A stretch of DNA of 64,000 nt from Dromiciops gliroides (taxonomy: Eukaryota; Chordata; Mammalia; Microbiotheria; Microbiotheriidae): the NCBI RefSeq assembly GCF_019393635.1, contig NC_057867.1, forward strand, positions 4,624,889 to 4,688,888, written 5' to 3'. Positions 33,942 through 45,671 of this stretch are shown here, piece after piece; the first letter of the stretch is position 1, and the number at the start of each line of letters is the position of its first letter. Under the pieces are notes generated by a model, which saw nothing but the letters and a program-made list of their open reading frames with translations, was not told the origin of the DNA and did no database searches. A program made the position numbers and the translations under genes.

Positions 33942-36900
33942 GTAAGTGCCCTTGCACCCCAAATTGGGGCTACACATAATCCTAGGGTGCTCAGTGAATC
34001 TTTGGGGACCTCAGGCTCCCCAGTTCTCTGACTCATTCTGGCAAATCACCTACAAACAACAAGTCTCACTCAGTTCTGATACCACTGCCAAAACAGGGGA
34101 CTTTATTTAGACTTGCTATATAACATGGGGAAAGAAAGAAGGGCAGAAGGGAAAGAAACTGGAGAAATTTTAGGGGAAAAGATCTTTAAAATCAGGTAAA
34201 ATGGAGGGGGGAGGGGGACACTTAGAGGTCAGGGTTAAACAAGAATATATTGCCTGGCAACCAATTTCCATGACCTCACACAGGTCACGATGTAATAATG
34301 CCCCCCTTTACCCAGGCAACGGCCAGCTGGATCAACCCACCTGTAACTCTCAGAAAGCCATGATGTCACAAAGGGAGCCACTGACTTAAGAGAGTCCAGA
34401 GAACCTGGCTTTGAATCCCAGTCCCAGCTCTAGCCCTAAGGAGCTGTGGGGCCCTAGGGAGAGACGAAGGCTTCTTTCTGCTGTTCTTACTTAGCTCCCT
34501 CATTCAATTTGTCCTATAAAAGGCTAACTTCTACAGAAAGCTCTCCCTTTAAGGATTTCACACTCCAGCAGTAGAGAATCCTGTTCACATTCCAAAGTCA
34601 AGGTTACATCCTACCCCCAATATCATCCATACCATTTGGTTAATGACAGTCCAACAGGAGATGCAAATGATACCAAACTGAGAGAAGGCCTTCCCAAGTG
34701 AAAGCCAGCCAGCCCTATGAGGAGCTTTCATTTCCCAACAGGGAGGGGGGATCCTGAGGAAGAAACTTTCTATCATATTGATAACTAGCTGACAATTCTC
34801 TAGAGTTCTAAACAGTTTATAACACAACCATACACTATAGTGTTCTCATAGGGTCCTTAAAAACGTTGTTGAGGAAAACTCAAAGGGAAGACTAGGTCGA
34901 GGTCAAGGATAGTACATATTAAAATTGCACTTCCGCTCTTCACTGAGTTTGTTTCTAAAGAGATCATCCCAAAGTCCTGTGCACTTTTGACCCTCATCTT
35001 CTTGGCAAAGGTGATGGCAGGACAGGGGAGAAGAGAGATCTTGAGAAAAACAACTCTGTGGAGAACTTCACAAAGGTCCCAGAACACAATGACAAATGCA
35101 ACCAAGGGAATGACAACCACCCCTAAGGGGACCCAGGCTCCCCTAGACTCCTACCGCATGAAAAATCAGGAACACTCTTTCTTCCCCTCTCCCCAAATGG
35201 GGAAGATAAGAGCTGTGCAGTAGTAGGGAAGAAGGAAAGAAAGAAAGGGATAAGGGCTCTGAGGACTTGGCATGGCTGACGCCTCTGTGGCCAGACAGCT
35301 TTCCTAACCCTGTCCTCCCGTCTCCTTCTGGCTTAGATTTGCTTCGTCGATGTATCAACTCTCAATGTAGAGGACAAAGACAAGGTGAGTAGTTAGTGAC
35401 CTCATTTCGATTTGACAAGTCACCTAATCACCAAGGGTCTTGTTTATAGTGTTAAGATTCTCTCCAAATGAGGAAGAGAAGGGCGAAGAGTAGATCCTTT
35501 GGCTAAAATGAAGGTCTAAAGATCAAACCCTCAGCCCAATTTGCTCTTTCTTATATGGGCTTTCTTTCCTTCCTTACTCTTCCCCGATTTGCACTTTTTA
35601 ACACAGGCACCCATCATTTAAAAAGGGAAAGAGGGAGAGCAAGCAAAGCAACTTTGATATCATTCTATTCCCAGCCAGTCACATGCCTTTCTTATACCGT
35701 GCTTCATGGATGGGAATTGGAAGGAGACACAGGAAGGACAATCAGGCCTGAAGGGGGACTAGCTTAGGGAGAGAATTGTTGGTTTGCCAATAGTCCCCTG
35801 AAAATGTCATCTCTTTTATTATCCACAACAGGATGGGGGACCTAATTCAGAGGGGGAGCTGGACCTGGAGAGTTTGGAAGAAAAGGAGATAATTGTCATC
35901 AAGGACACAGAGAAATTAGATCAGTCCAAGGTAAGTGCCTAACCACTGAGTGTCACTGTCTTCCACCCCCACCCCCTCCTCTCCAGGAATGAGGGATGTT
36001 CTATTACTCTCCCCATTCCCACTGTTTCCTTACCTATGATTGGCAACCAATCACATTCAAGGAAACTCACATCATTTGCATAACTGTCACTCTGGAACTT
36101 TAAATATGCAAATGGTCAGCAGCAGTAACTTATAAACGACTCAGCAGATGTCATAAGGGTAGTCATCCCAAAGTGAGCTTCAGAGTTTTTATGTGGGCTG
36201 CCCAGGGCCCTCAGGGCCTTAGTTCTGAGTTTATACAGACTGAGTTCACTGGGTTGGGGGTGGGGGGAATCTCAAAAGTCTCACTGACCATATGTTGTCT
36301 CTATCCAATGATTCTCCCTCCTACGTATCTAGGCTCCCCGGTCACCCATTTCTAACTGAAGCTGGTCATTGTAGTCATAAAGGTCGACCCTTGAGTGACA
36401 CACGTCCTCTGACATACCCACACTTCATACATAGGACACATTCTAAGAAAGCACCAGTCCACTGGGCTCCATGGGACATTGTGCCCAGCAGCCCTTGCAT
36501 TTAGTCTTGCTCTCACAATGCTAGTACCCAGAACCCAATAGAAAACTTCCTCCCTCTTCCAGCCCATTCTAATCCACCTTTGGAGGAGCAGAAAGTAGCC
36601 TGTGGAGGAAGGAAACAAGACATTCTAAACAAAACCAGAGTTTCAGTAGGGATAGGGGGAAAGAATATGGACTTCTGGGAAAGGAGAGACGTGCGCGCTC
36701 ACACGCACGCACACGCACACACGCTCTCTGAGCAGAGTAGTTCAGGTTAGAATGAAAGTAACCCAGGTTTCCTTCCCTGATATCATACACATAGAGAATA
36801 GACTGGTAACATGGATTCTTCCATCAAATTGGGTGTACACTACATAACATTTCACACTTCCTATTTACAAGGTTACAAAGAAGTTCTTTTACAGAGTTTG

Positions 36901-39900
36901 CAAAAGTCGCAAAAGGGGGTCTGCCTTAATAACTTTTGGGAAAATTATGTTTGCTGTACAAGATTTGATTTTTCACATGTAAAATATAAATCCATTTCCA
37001 AAAATACTGTATGATGCTATGGTTACTGTAAAGTAAAAACAAAAAAACAAAGGGGTTATTAAATATTGAAACCCCCTTGCTGACTTTTGGCCCACCCCGT
37101 AGAACTATGGGGAAGAGGAGAGCCTATCACATTATTCTCACATGTGTACATAGTTCACGTACATGTGAAGATGTGGCCATAACTTAGGCATTTCCCTATA
37201 CTCACATACACGCCTATGCTTATTGTCACATATTTGACACATAGTGGAATGGATAGAACAGTGGAACTGGAGTCAGAAAACCTGCTACTTTACTACATGT
37301 GGGCTTGGTCTCAGTCTCTTAATCTATCAAATGGGGAAGTTCAGGCTTGACAGACTTCTAAAGGGTCCCCTCCAAGCTCCAGATGCTATTATTTCTGGTA
37401 TTCATGTTTACATTCATTGGCTAACACACACACACACACACACCACCATATATACAAGTTGTCATACGTTCAGCTGTTCACCCCACACGCGGTCATTTGC
37501 TTTAGTGGCAAACACATATTACGTTCTGTGACAGCTCCAATGCACCTGCATATTATCTTTGTGCCCACATATAATATAATCGTGCCTACTGAAACAGAAC
37601 CTTGGCCATGCCCATCCCATTACCATTACCCTATGTCACATGGCAGTATGTGTCTGCAGCCAACCTCAATCCAAAAGGTGCCTTTAGAACTTCAGCTGGA
37701 TCCACAAAGGTATAGAAGTGTGCCACCCGACCCTGCCAAGCCCTAGGACAAAAAGAAGAGGGAAACCGCCCCTCTCCTACTTTTGATTGACTGGGTATGT
37801 TCCCCCTCCTTTCCTTCCTTCCTTCCTTAGACCGAAGGATCCGTGTGCCTTTTCAAACAAGCACCCTCGGACCCTATCAGTGTCCTTAACTGGCTCCTCA
37901 ATGACCTGCAAAAATATGCTCTCGGCTTCCAGCATGCTCTGAGCCCCTCATCCTCTAGCTGTAAGCACAAAGTTGGGGACCTTGAAGGTGGGTACCGTAG
38001 TCACCCCAACAAAGACAACTGCTACAGCGTCTACGCTGATGAACTGAGCATGGACTACGTGGCAAACAACCCCCACAACCTGCGTCTGGAGATGGCCGCG
38101 GCCAAGAACACCAACAACAACCAGAGTCCTTCAAGCCCCCCAGCAAAGTCACCTAGCACACAGAGAGCAGTCATATCTCCTGATGGCGAATGTTCCATGG
38201 ATGACCTTTCCTTCTACGTCAACCGGTTGTCCTCCCTTGTGATCCAGATGGCTCGCAAGGAGATCAAGGAAAAGCTCGAAGGAGGAAGTAAATGCTTGCA
38301 CCACTCCATCTACGCTTCCACTGGGGACAAAGGCAAGAACAGCCCCCGAAGTGCAGTCAGCAAGATTGCCTCCGAGATGGCTCACGATGCGGTAGAGGTG
38401 ACTTCAGCTGAAATGCGAAGCCCTGGAGACCTTGATCATAAGGACCGGAAAACCTTCTTATACAGCGAATTATCCAATAAGTCCAAGGGAGGGGACAAAC
38501 AGATGTGCCAGAGAGACAGTAAAGAGTTCGCCGACTCCATCAGCAAAGGCTTGATGGTATATGCCAACCAGGTGGCCTCTGACATGATGGTATCTGTCAT
38601 GAAGACCTTGAAAGTCCATAGTTCTGGTAAGCCCATCCCAGCCTGCGTTGTGTTGAAGAGAGTCCTGCTGAAGCACACTAAAGAGATTGTGTCTGATTTA
38701 ATAGATTCTTGCATGAAGAACTTACATAACATCACTGGTGTTCTGATGACCGACTCCGACTTTGTCTCTGCTGTAAAGAGAAACCTATTCAACCATGGCA
38801 AACAGAATGCCGCCGACATCATGGAAGCTATGCTGAAACGCCTAGTCAGTGCCCTTCTTGGGGAGAAGAAAGAAACGAAATCCCAGAGTCTGGCCTACGC
38901 CTCGTTGAAAGCCGGATCCCATGATGCTAAGAACAAGAATCAGAGTCTTGAATTCTCTGCCATGAAAGCCGAGATGATGAAGGGGAAAGACAAAGGAAAA
39001 ATGAAGCCTGATCCATGTAAGTCCCTGACCAGTGCTGAAAAGGTCAGTGAACACATCCTCAAAGAGAGCCTTACTATGTGGAACCAAAAACAAACTGGTG
39101 GTCAGACCAAGATGCATGGCAAAGTAGGTACTAGCCGGGAAGACAAGAGAGAGAAGATCAGCCCTTCTACTGATTCATTGGCCAAAGACCTGATTGTCTC
39201 AGCCCTGATGTTAATCCAGTACCATTTGACCCAGCAGGCCAAGGGCAAAGATGCCCTTGAAGAACCTGAACAACCTGCTTCCACAATGGGCTACATGGCC
39301 CAGGGTGCCCATTATGAAAAATGTGGCAGTGGCCAAAGTGCAAAGGCACTCTCCATGAAACACCTGGAATCACGGGGCGGCCAACACGCTGGTCCATCCA
39401 CTTCACCCAAAGAGCTCGACACTCAAAAACTGGACATGTCAAACATTGTTTTGATGCTTATCCAGAAGCTCCTGAGTGAGAGTCCATTCAGCTTGGATGA
39501 CCAATGTGAAGGTGAGAGCAAACGGGCTGAGTCCAAATCCAAAGTGTCTTCTTCGACATCAAAGCGGTCTGACAGAGGTGAGGAACACTTCCAAGACCAT
39601 CAGGAATTCGATTTCATCAGTGGGATGAAGCAAGTGAACCGACAGTTCGTAGACCAGCTGGTCGAATCTGTGATGAAGCTGTGCCTCATCATGGCCAAAT
39701 ATAGCAACAACGGGGCAGGCCTCGCTGAGCTGGAAGAGCAAGGACTCAATCACTCACCCAGTTTCCGGGCCAGCAATTCCAGGTGCGCTCAGGATGCCAT
39801 GATGTCCCACTCGTATCACGATAACCCTGGGCCTGAAGTCATTGTTAACAACCAATCTTCTACCAGCAACCTGCAGAAGCAGCTTCAAGCTGTACTCCAG

Positions 39901-40184
39901 TGGATTGCTGCTTCACAGTTCAATGTTCCCATGCTCTATTTTATGGGAGATGAAGACGGTCAGCTTGAGAAGGTGAGTACAAAAAGTACTAAGCCCGACC
40001 TGTGGGGGGAACACGGGGGAGAGAGAAGAGGGGGCTCCCCTCAGACCAGACAGACAGACACTGGAAAGCAGCGTGGGTACAGTTAGCTTGGGATGGACAT
40101 GTCTCCCCCCCCCCCTTGGGACTCCAAGTGATTTTGATGATCAATCTGAGCTTGTTGCCACCCCCAGTCTAAACTAAGCCCTAC

Positions 40185-40215
<31 letters not shown>

Positions 40216-40375
40216 GCAGCTTCCTGAAGTGTCAGCCAAGGCTGCTGAGAAAGGCTACAGCGTTGGAGATCTCCTCCAAGAGGTAATGAAGTTTGCCAAA
40301 GAAAGACAGCTCGATGAAGCAGTCGGGAACATGGCTAGAAAGCAACTGCTGGACTGGCTGCTCGCTAACCTGTGA
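33846..40375 (+). CDS. AKAP4: A-kinase anchoring protein 4 (five coding exons, 846 aa)
   Basis: AKAP4 is the major structural and PKA-anchoring protein of the fibrous sheath of the sperm tail, made in post-meiotic male germ cells and needed for motility. I joined coding exons at 33846-33941, 35337-35384, 35832-35930, 37831-39972 and 40220-40375. All have GT/AG borders and all junctions are phase 0. The product is 846 residues, against about 854 in the human long form. It opens [20 protein letters not shown] and closes [11 protein letters not shown], as in known AKAP4. The dual-specificity PKA anchoring helix, [16 protein letters not shown], lies at about residues 207-222. The RI-specific helix, [15 protein letters not shown], lies at about 320-334. 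The start chosen is the first ATG after the acceptor. Human has a longer alternative N-terminus from an upstream exon, not identified here. The gene appears intact. Confidence 0.97.
34250..34372 (+). promoter_or_regulatory. RFX X-box-like pair and CRE-like site in AKAP4 intron
   Basis: Two near-palindromic X-box sequences, attgcctggcaacc (34250-34263) and tttacccaggcaac (about 34308-34321), lie within 75 bp. A CRE-like tgatgtcaca follows at about 34363. RFX2 and CREM are known drivers of spermatid genes. The surrounding 33990-34400 may derive from an old mobile element. Motif evidence only. Confidence 0.35.
35337..35384 (+). CDS. AKAP4: AKAP4 coding exon 2 (48 bp micro-exon)
   Basis: Acceptor ccttctggcttag, donor gtgagt. 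Encodes [16 protein letters not shown], nearly identical to the human segment. Confidence 0.95.
35832..35930 (+). CDS. AKAP4: AKAP4 coding exon 3
   Basis: Acceptor tatccacaacag, donor gtaagt. Encodes 33 acidic residues including [15 protein letters not shown]. The first part ([12 protein letters not shown]) differs most from human. Confidence 0.94.
36680..36724 (+). repeat. CA/CG simple repeat in AKAP4 intron
   Basis: A gcgcgctcacacgcacgcac type purine-pyrimidine alternating run. Confidence 0.85.
37236..37400 (+). repeat. Old tRNA-derived SINE fragment in AKAP4 intron
   Basis: Diverged blocks 'gaatggatagaacagtgga', 'actggagtcagaaaacctgc' and 'cttaatctatcaaatgggga' follow the MAR1/MIR order. 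A (CA)n run lies just downstream at 37424-37443. Confidence 0.6.
37424..37443 (+). repeat. (CA)n microsatellite in AKAP4 intron
   Basis: An uninterrupted run of about 10 CA dinucleotides. Confidence 0.9.
37831..39972 (+). CDS. AKAP4: AKAP4 coding exon 4 (large exon, 714 codons)
   Basis: The polypyrimidine tract of its acceptor is a short (ttcc)n run (37811-37829) ending ttag. The donor is gtgagtac. It carries both PKA-anchoring helices (38197-38244 and 38545-38589) and the long conserved body that packs the fibrous sheath. No stop or frameshift is seen. Reading past the donor gives only 38 more codons that are not AKAP4-like. Confidence 0.97.
40220..40375 (+). CDS. AKAP4: AKAP4 last coding exon
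   Basis: The acceptor is a (tttc)n run (about 40186-40214) ending tgcag. Encodes 51 residues from [20 protein letters not shown] to LLANL, then TGA. The C-terminal helix is almost identical to human AKAP4. Confidence 0.96.
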   Translation, partial: LPEVSAKAAEKGYSVGDLLQEVMKFAKERQLDEAVGNMARKQLLDWLLANL

Positions 40376-40549
40376 GCCCACTCCATCGAATCCTCTCCTA
40401 TACTCCCTTCCACCAGCGCGTTCTGTCCCAGCCGGAGTGCCACGCTCCATCCTATGATAGTAAAACGCACGTTTCCGCGATGGTATTGAATGACACGAGT
40501 GATTGTACCACGAGTGACATTGAATGTCCAACGAGCTGGGCCCAAGACG

Positions 40550-40579
40550 AATAAAACACACGCCTCAGAAAAAAATAAA
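40550..40579 (+). other. AKAP4: AKAP4 polyadenylation signals
   Basis: Two AATAAA hexamers, at 40550-40555 and 40574-40579, lie 175-205 bp after the stop codon. They are followed by a GT-rich stretch (ctgttgtcgtggtctttt) typical of a cleavage-site downstream element. The 3' UTR is therefore short, about 0.2 kb. Confidence 0.85.
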
Positions 40580-40619
40580 CTCTGTTGTCGTGGTCTTTTA
40601 GCTCTGACCTTAACCAAGG

Positions 40620-42540
40620 CCCAGAGGAGAGGGGCATGGGTGGGGCTGGGGTGAGCCCAGTGGGACAGATTGTTCTGAGAAGGGTGGGCCTGTGGTGAAC
40701 ACGTGTCTAATTAGACTCAATCTGGGACTGGTATACCCCATGGAACAACCTCACCCCAGTCCTCCCTCCTGCCCCTGCCACCCACAGACATAACAGAGTT
40801 GTGTGTGTGTGGGGGGGGGGTACTTCTCAGACCCAGGGTGGAATAGAAAGAAAAATAAAAACATATAAAAAGAGAACATTCTGCTAACGGGGATTTTATC
40901 ACATGATAACTAGAAGGGGGGTAGTTTTTATGGTCCGCAAAGTTTAAGGTTGAGTCAGCCCCTGTCCTAGCCCCAAGTGGCCAAGGGGACAAAGAGCAAA
41001 GATGGCCCCAGGGTCATGAACGTGGGAGGCAGGTGACAATGCCAGCTAAAAGAAGTTTCTGGGGAAGGAGTTGCTAAGCTCAGGTGGGCGGGCCCATGGT
41101 GAGTAGGAGATGACTTCTTCCTGTAGGCAGTTGGCGATTGGGTCTGGGGAACCTCAGCAGAGAAGCCAGGCTAGGCTGGCTGTAGCCCTGGGAGACCTCA
41201 GGGAGACATTTGCCTAGATGATGAACAGTGGAAGTGGGGAGTGAAAGAAAATGCCTAAGGGAAAGAGAACAGAGTGTAGACCTTAGGATTGGTAGATCCT
41301 TAAGGGAGAGGAGGAAGAGGAAGAGGAAGAACCAGGAAGGGAGACAGAGAAGCAGCATCTGGGGAAGTAGAACAGGCTAAGGGAGGAGGTAGTCCACACT
41401 GTCCATCACAGGCTGCAAGGAAGCCCAAGCTTAGAACTCCGAGGTTCTAAGAAATCCAAGTTGGATCTGCTGCTTATGAAGTTACTGGTGACAGTTGAGA
41501 GAGTTTGTGGTGGGGGTGGGAATGGAGAGGGGAAAGAGAAAGCCAAATTTCCAAGGCTTGAGAGAGAGGAATAGGAGGAAGCAGACACATCAGATGTGCT
41601 CCACATTTGCAAGAAACTTGGCAGGGAAAAGGAGGCAAGAACCTGGCTGGCCAGGCCTGGGTGATTGTTTGTGGGTTCTACCCTGGCCTGGAGCTCAGAG
41701 GGCTCTTGGCTCCCAGGGTACAGTCCATCAGCAAGCTGTGGCAGCTCCACAGAACATTCACCTCAGTCCTTAAGGCCCTGTCCATTCCTTAGGGTGCAAG
41801 CTTCTTGGTCATCTGAAGACTGAAAGTTTCAAAGGAGACACAGATCAGACAGCCTAGAGCCCAGCTTCCAACATGCTGACTGCAGCAGACTCAGTGTGGG
41901 CCCTCCGGACTCCAGGTGCTGACCAGCTGAGGTTCTTGGCAAGGGACTATTTTGCCCAACATACAGGCACCACTAGTAGGCCAAGTGCTGGATTTGTCGT
42001 CAGGAGACCACTCAGACACTACCTGGACAAATCATACACCACCTTCCAAAGGGTTGGTTTCCTCATTTGTAAAAGGAATACAGTAAGTAGGACTTACAAT
42101 ACCTATCTCCTAGGACGATTCTAAGGAAAACACTCTATAAGTCTTATTTGTCCTATAGGACAGACCACCTACCTGCCTGCTGCTGTCACGCCAGGAGGCT
42201 TAGAAATGGAGATCCAGAAGAGGAATTGCCCACAATTCCCTGGGAGCCACTACTGGAAAACCTTGGCCAACCCTTCTCTAGTTTTCAAAGCTAAGTTTGG
42301 CAAAAAGTGGAGTTTACTGTGAGCCCAGCCCCCTAAGGTGGGGGGACAGGACTCACCTCCTGTAGTGTTGTGATGGTGTCTGCTGTCTCCTGCCTCCCCC
42401 TGCCCCAGGAAAAGGGTCCTCCTTTGGAGAAGGACAACATAAGTGCTTTGTGGTAAGAAAACACTTTACAGACGTTGCAGTCTTTACTACCCAGAGTGCT
42501 GGCTCCAATGCAGGGCTCTGTTCTGGGAACCTCACTTTAG
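40620..42540. other. Intergenic stretch downstream of AKAP4
   Basis: No gene is recognised. Contains a G run near 40811-40820 and a MIR-like fragment at about 41990-42150. Purine-rich sequence lies at 41280-41350. Open frames are short and unrelated to known proteins. Confidence 0.5.
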
Positions 42541-42547
42541 GAAGGAC

Positions 42548-42986
42548 ATGGAGTGAAACCAGGAGAACATTGTACACAGTAACAGCAATGTCGTGCAATG
42601 ACCAAATGTGAAAGACTGAGCTCTTCTCAGCAAGACAATGACCCAAGACAATGCCAAAGGGCTCATGGTGGAAAATGCTCTCCATATTTAGAAAACCCAA
42701 ACTGGAGTCTGAATGCAAATCAAAGCAGACTGTTTTTACCTTTGTTGTTGTTGTTTTGGCTTTTTCATGGTTTTCCCCCTTTAGTTGTTTCGTCTCTCAC
42801 AACATGACTCACGTGGATACGTGTTTAACATGATTGTACATGTATAACCTATACTACATTGCCTGTTGCCATCTTGGGGAGGGGGAGGGATAAAAACTTG
42901 GAACTCAAACTCTTACAAAAAAGGAATGTTTCAAACTATCTTTACGTGTAATGGGGGGGGGGAATAAAATACTATTAAGGGAAAAA
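42548..42986 (+). repeat. Marsupial L1 3' UTR fragment (5'-truncated)
   Basis: It runs 'accaggagaacattgtacac', 'gggctcatggtggaaaatgc', 'caacatgactcacgtggata', 'acatgtataacctatactac' and 'actatctttacgtgtaatgg', then ends near aataaaatactatt. This is the tail end of the marsupial L1 3' UTR. The same tail, reversed, is at 63780-63860 and (part) at 49079-49310. Confidence 0.7.
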
Positions 42987-42989
42987 AGT

Positions 42990-43825
42990 TACATTGATAC
43001 TTCTTGTTCTTATGCCACATTTCTGTTTTCTGGATATTCCCCCCTGCCCCCCACTGACTATTCCACTGGTTAGAAGGACTCTTTGTAGTGATGGTTCTTT
43101 ACTGTTGGAGGATGGAACTCCTTCAGCAACCAGCCCCTCTAAAGTATCCTTTTGGAAAATTAAACAAAAAAAGAGAGCAAGATGACCATAAATTCTTTAG
43201 GGCTAGAAAGGACCTGGGTAACAGATTCTAATCCTTTTATTTTATGAAGGAGAAAACTTGGGCCCAGCGAGAGGAGGGGACTTGGGTTAAGGTCATAGAG
43301 CTGGGTAAGCGGCAGAAATCCAGAGCCTCTGAGTTCCAAATCCAGATTTGTGCTGGCAACTGACTCTCCCTCAGACCCCAGCCAGGAAAGGAAATAACTC
43401 CAGAGGTAGCTAGTTCATGAGGAGGGTCCAGCTGTGGTCAGAGTGGGCCCAGTGGAGCAGGGTCAGCAGCACCAACTTCCAGATCCTTCTGACTCTCCCT
43501 CAAGAGAAAAAGCAATCCCAGGCCCCTGAGAAGTCATGAGGCCATAGCTGTGCATACCACATCTAGCCACAGCTGCAGGGCTGGGCTCACCTCAGCCCAG
43601 GGGATCCATGTGGAATTTGGCACCCTGTGCTCAGCAGGGAAGTAAAGAAACAGCTGGAAAGGGTCCTAAGGTTAGGCAGCCTGGGCCCCTAGCAGGAGGG
43701 AGATTCTGTTGGCCTAATCTCAGAGCCCTTGGGCCTCTCAGAATTCTAGGCTCCCACCATTTTGGTACAGAAGCAGTTATAGAACACAGAATGCTTAGCT
43801 TCCCCCAACACCACCCCACCCCTGC
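42990..43825. other. Intergenic stretch with MIR remnant
   Basis: A MIR-like piece lies at about 43215-43370 ('attttatgaaggagaaaactt ... ggtcatagagctgggtaagc'). Otherwise it is unique sequence with no convincing coding exon. Confidence 0.45.
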
Positions 43826-43828
43826 ACA

Positions 43829-44093
43829 AGGAGAAGGAGGAGGGAGGGAGGAGGAGGGGGAGGAGGGGAAGGAGAGAGAAGGGGAAGAGAGGAAGGGGAG
43901 AAGGGGGAAGAGAGATGGGGAGGAAGGGGAGGGGGAAGGATGGGGGAAGGGGAGGGAAAGGAGAGGAGAGGGAGGAGGGAAAGGAGGGAGAAGACAGGAG
44001 GGGGAGGAGGGGGAAGAGGGGAAGGGGAAGGAGGGGGAGGAGAGGGGAAAAGAGGGGGAGGAGGGGGAGGAGGAGGAGGGAGAGGAGAGGAGC
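43829..44093 (+). repeat. Purine (GGA/GGGA)-rich tract, 265 bp
   Basis: An almost pure run of A and G on the + strand, built from gggga, ggaga and aggagg words. Homopurine mirror-like tracts can form triplex DNA. The Gly/Glu/Arg-rich (+) and Pro/Ser/Leu-rich (-) open frames across it are by-products. Confidence 0.95.
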
Positions 44094-44279
44094 CTAAGGC
44101 CCAAAGAGGGAAAAGCCAGCCAAAGTCAGCCAGCAAGTAAGGAAGAAGCAGAGCAAGCAGGTCAGGGCTGGAGTTCCTCTGCATCCCTCCCCAGTCCCCT
44201 CCCCTTGTCACCTCATGAGCCACTCTTTTTCCCCACAAATAAGGTTTTTAAAAAATCTCCCAATGAGGTGGATTAGAAC

Positions 44280-45650
44280 AAATAACAGTTTTATTCCCAG
44301 TGGAAAACCATGTTTTCAATTCCCAAGCCATGGGGCCACACACCTTGGGGATTATGGGGGAGTGGGAGAAATCTCAAAACTTCTTCTGTTTGGGGAGACC
44401 AAGAGCTGTCCCAAAGAGGGATGGAATGATTGGGGGGTAGAGGGGCTCATTGGAGTCTGGGTGGTCATTGAGTAGCTCTGGTGCCTTGTGGGTATCTTTT
44501 TAGGTAAGGGCAAGGCCACTGAGGTCCCTGTCAGCTCTGAGATGCTGAGATTTCCACAAAGCACTCGTGTGAGGTCTGGATGGGTGGGGTAGAGGTGACA
44601 AAACTCAGGGCACTTCCTGGAGGACATAGTGTGGAGTTCAGGATGGATGTCAAAGAGAGGGAAGAAGGGCCTGAGGAAGGAAAGCACCGGGAGTATTTGG
44701 AGGGGTAGAGAACTGCCCAGCTGGTCTGGAACCTGTTGTGCATGGAGGGGAATGCCACATCACTGGAAGTGGAGGGCCTTGAGTGACAGGCAGAGAAGTT
44801 TGAACACACAACCAACACACTCAATTGTGTCTCTGTCTATTTCACACCTTCAGGGGCTCCAGGAAATGGTATCCACACAGCTGCTCTCTCCATGCCTCTG
44901 TAGACATAGGCATGCTGCTGGTGATCCACAACCTCCCAGGCCTTGGATGACACACTGCCCATCACCAGGTCTGTACTTGAGGCCCAATACCAGTTTGGAG
45001 TCATGAAAAGAACAAATGCCTTGGGGTCACTTGGGCCTCAGTTTTCTTATCTTCCCTTCCGGCTCTAAGTTCTCTAACTTTATCCACTTTGTAACCTGGG
45101 GCAAATCATCTGAGCTCTTGGGGCTGCCTCATTTTCCCTCTCTGTGAAGCCAGGGGGTTGGAGCAGATAACCCTGGTTCCCTTCCAGTCTAGAGCTCAGA
45201 CCCTGAGGCCCTGCCATCAGAGCCGCTTCCTTCACAATGAGGCAGCACAGGATTGGAGGGGGGGCAGAATGATGTGTGTCAGGCATCGTGCTAAGTGCTT
45301 TATCTCTTGGATGTTCTGTATGCAGCAGGTGTTTGATAACTATGGTTGTTTGGAGTGAAGAGATTCCCCTGGTTGTAGGCCATGCTTTTTTTTCCTTTGG
45401 AGTTATTTCCTTGGGAGTCAGTTTCCCAAAGTGATGTGGTAGAAGATTTGGGTGTTGGTGCCTGCCCCGCTTTAGTTACTTCTTAGCTGTGACTTAGGCA
45501 TCTGTAAAATGAAGCTCCCTTCACAAGATTGCTGCGAGGTTCAAATGAGAGTGATGACATTTGGTACTTTGGAACTCTCTGGAGCAAAGAGAGAACAAGG
45601 AAGCAGCCAGTGCCCTCAGGCACTGCCACTGCCATTGCCCACGGCTGCTG
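44280..45650. other. Intergenic stretch without a recognised gene
   Basis: Largely unique sequence with MIR3-like scraps (about 45050-45260). A minus-strand AATAAA lies at 44290-44295, but no minus-strand coding exon to its right could be recognised. Confidence 0.4.
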
Positions 45651-45671
45651 TCATCTCCTGGTCCTGTTTTC

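Noticed and set aside
33990-34400. Possible solo LTR of an old retrovirus-like element in the AKAP4 intron
   Set aside because: Some LTR-like composition, but no clear terminal repeats, duplication or family match by eye, so it is left unclassified.
43608-44276. 222-residue Gly/Glu/Arg-rich open frame and antisense Pro/Ser/Leu-rich frames
   Set aside because: They follow the homopurine tract, and low-complexity translation explains them fully.
44282-44687. Minus-strand AATAAA at 44290-44295 with an open frame to its right, as a possible 3' end of CLCN5 (the human neighbour of AKAP4)
   Set aside because: No chloride-channel motif or spliced minus-strand exon could be recognised anywhere from 44 to 64 kb, so the hexamer is probably chance.
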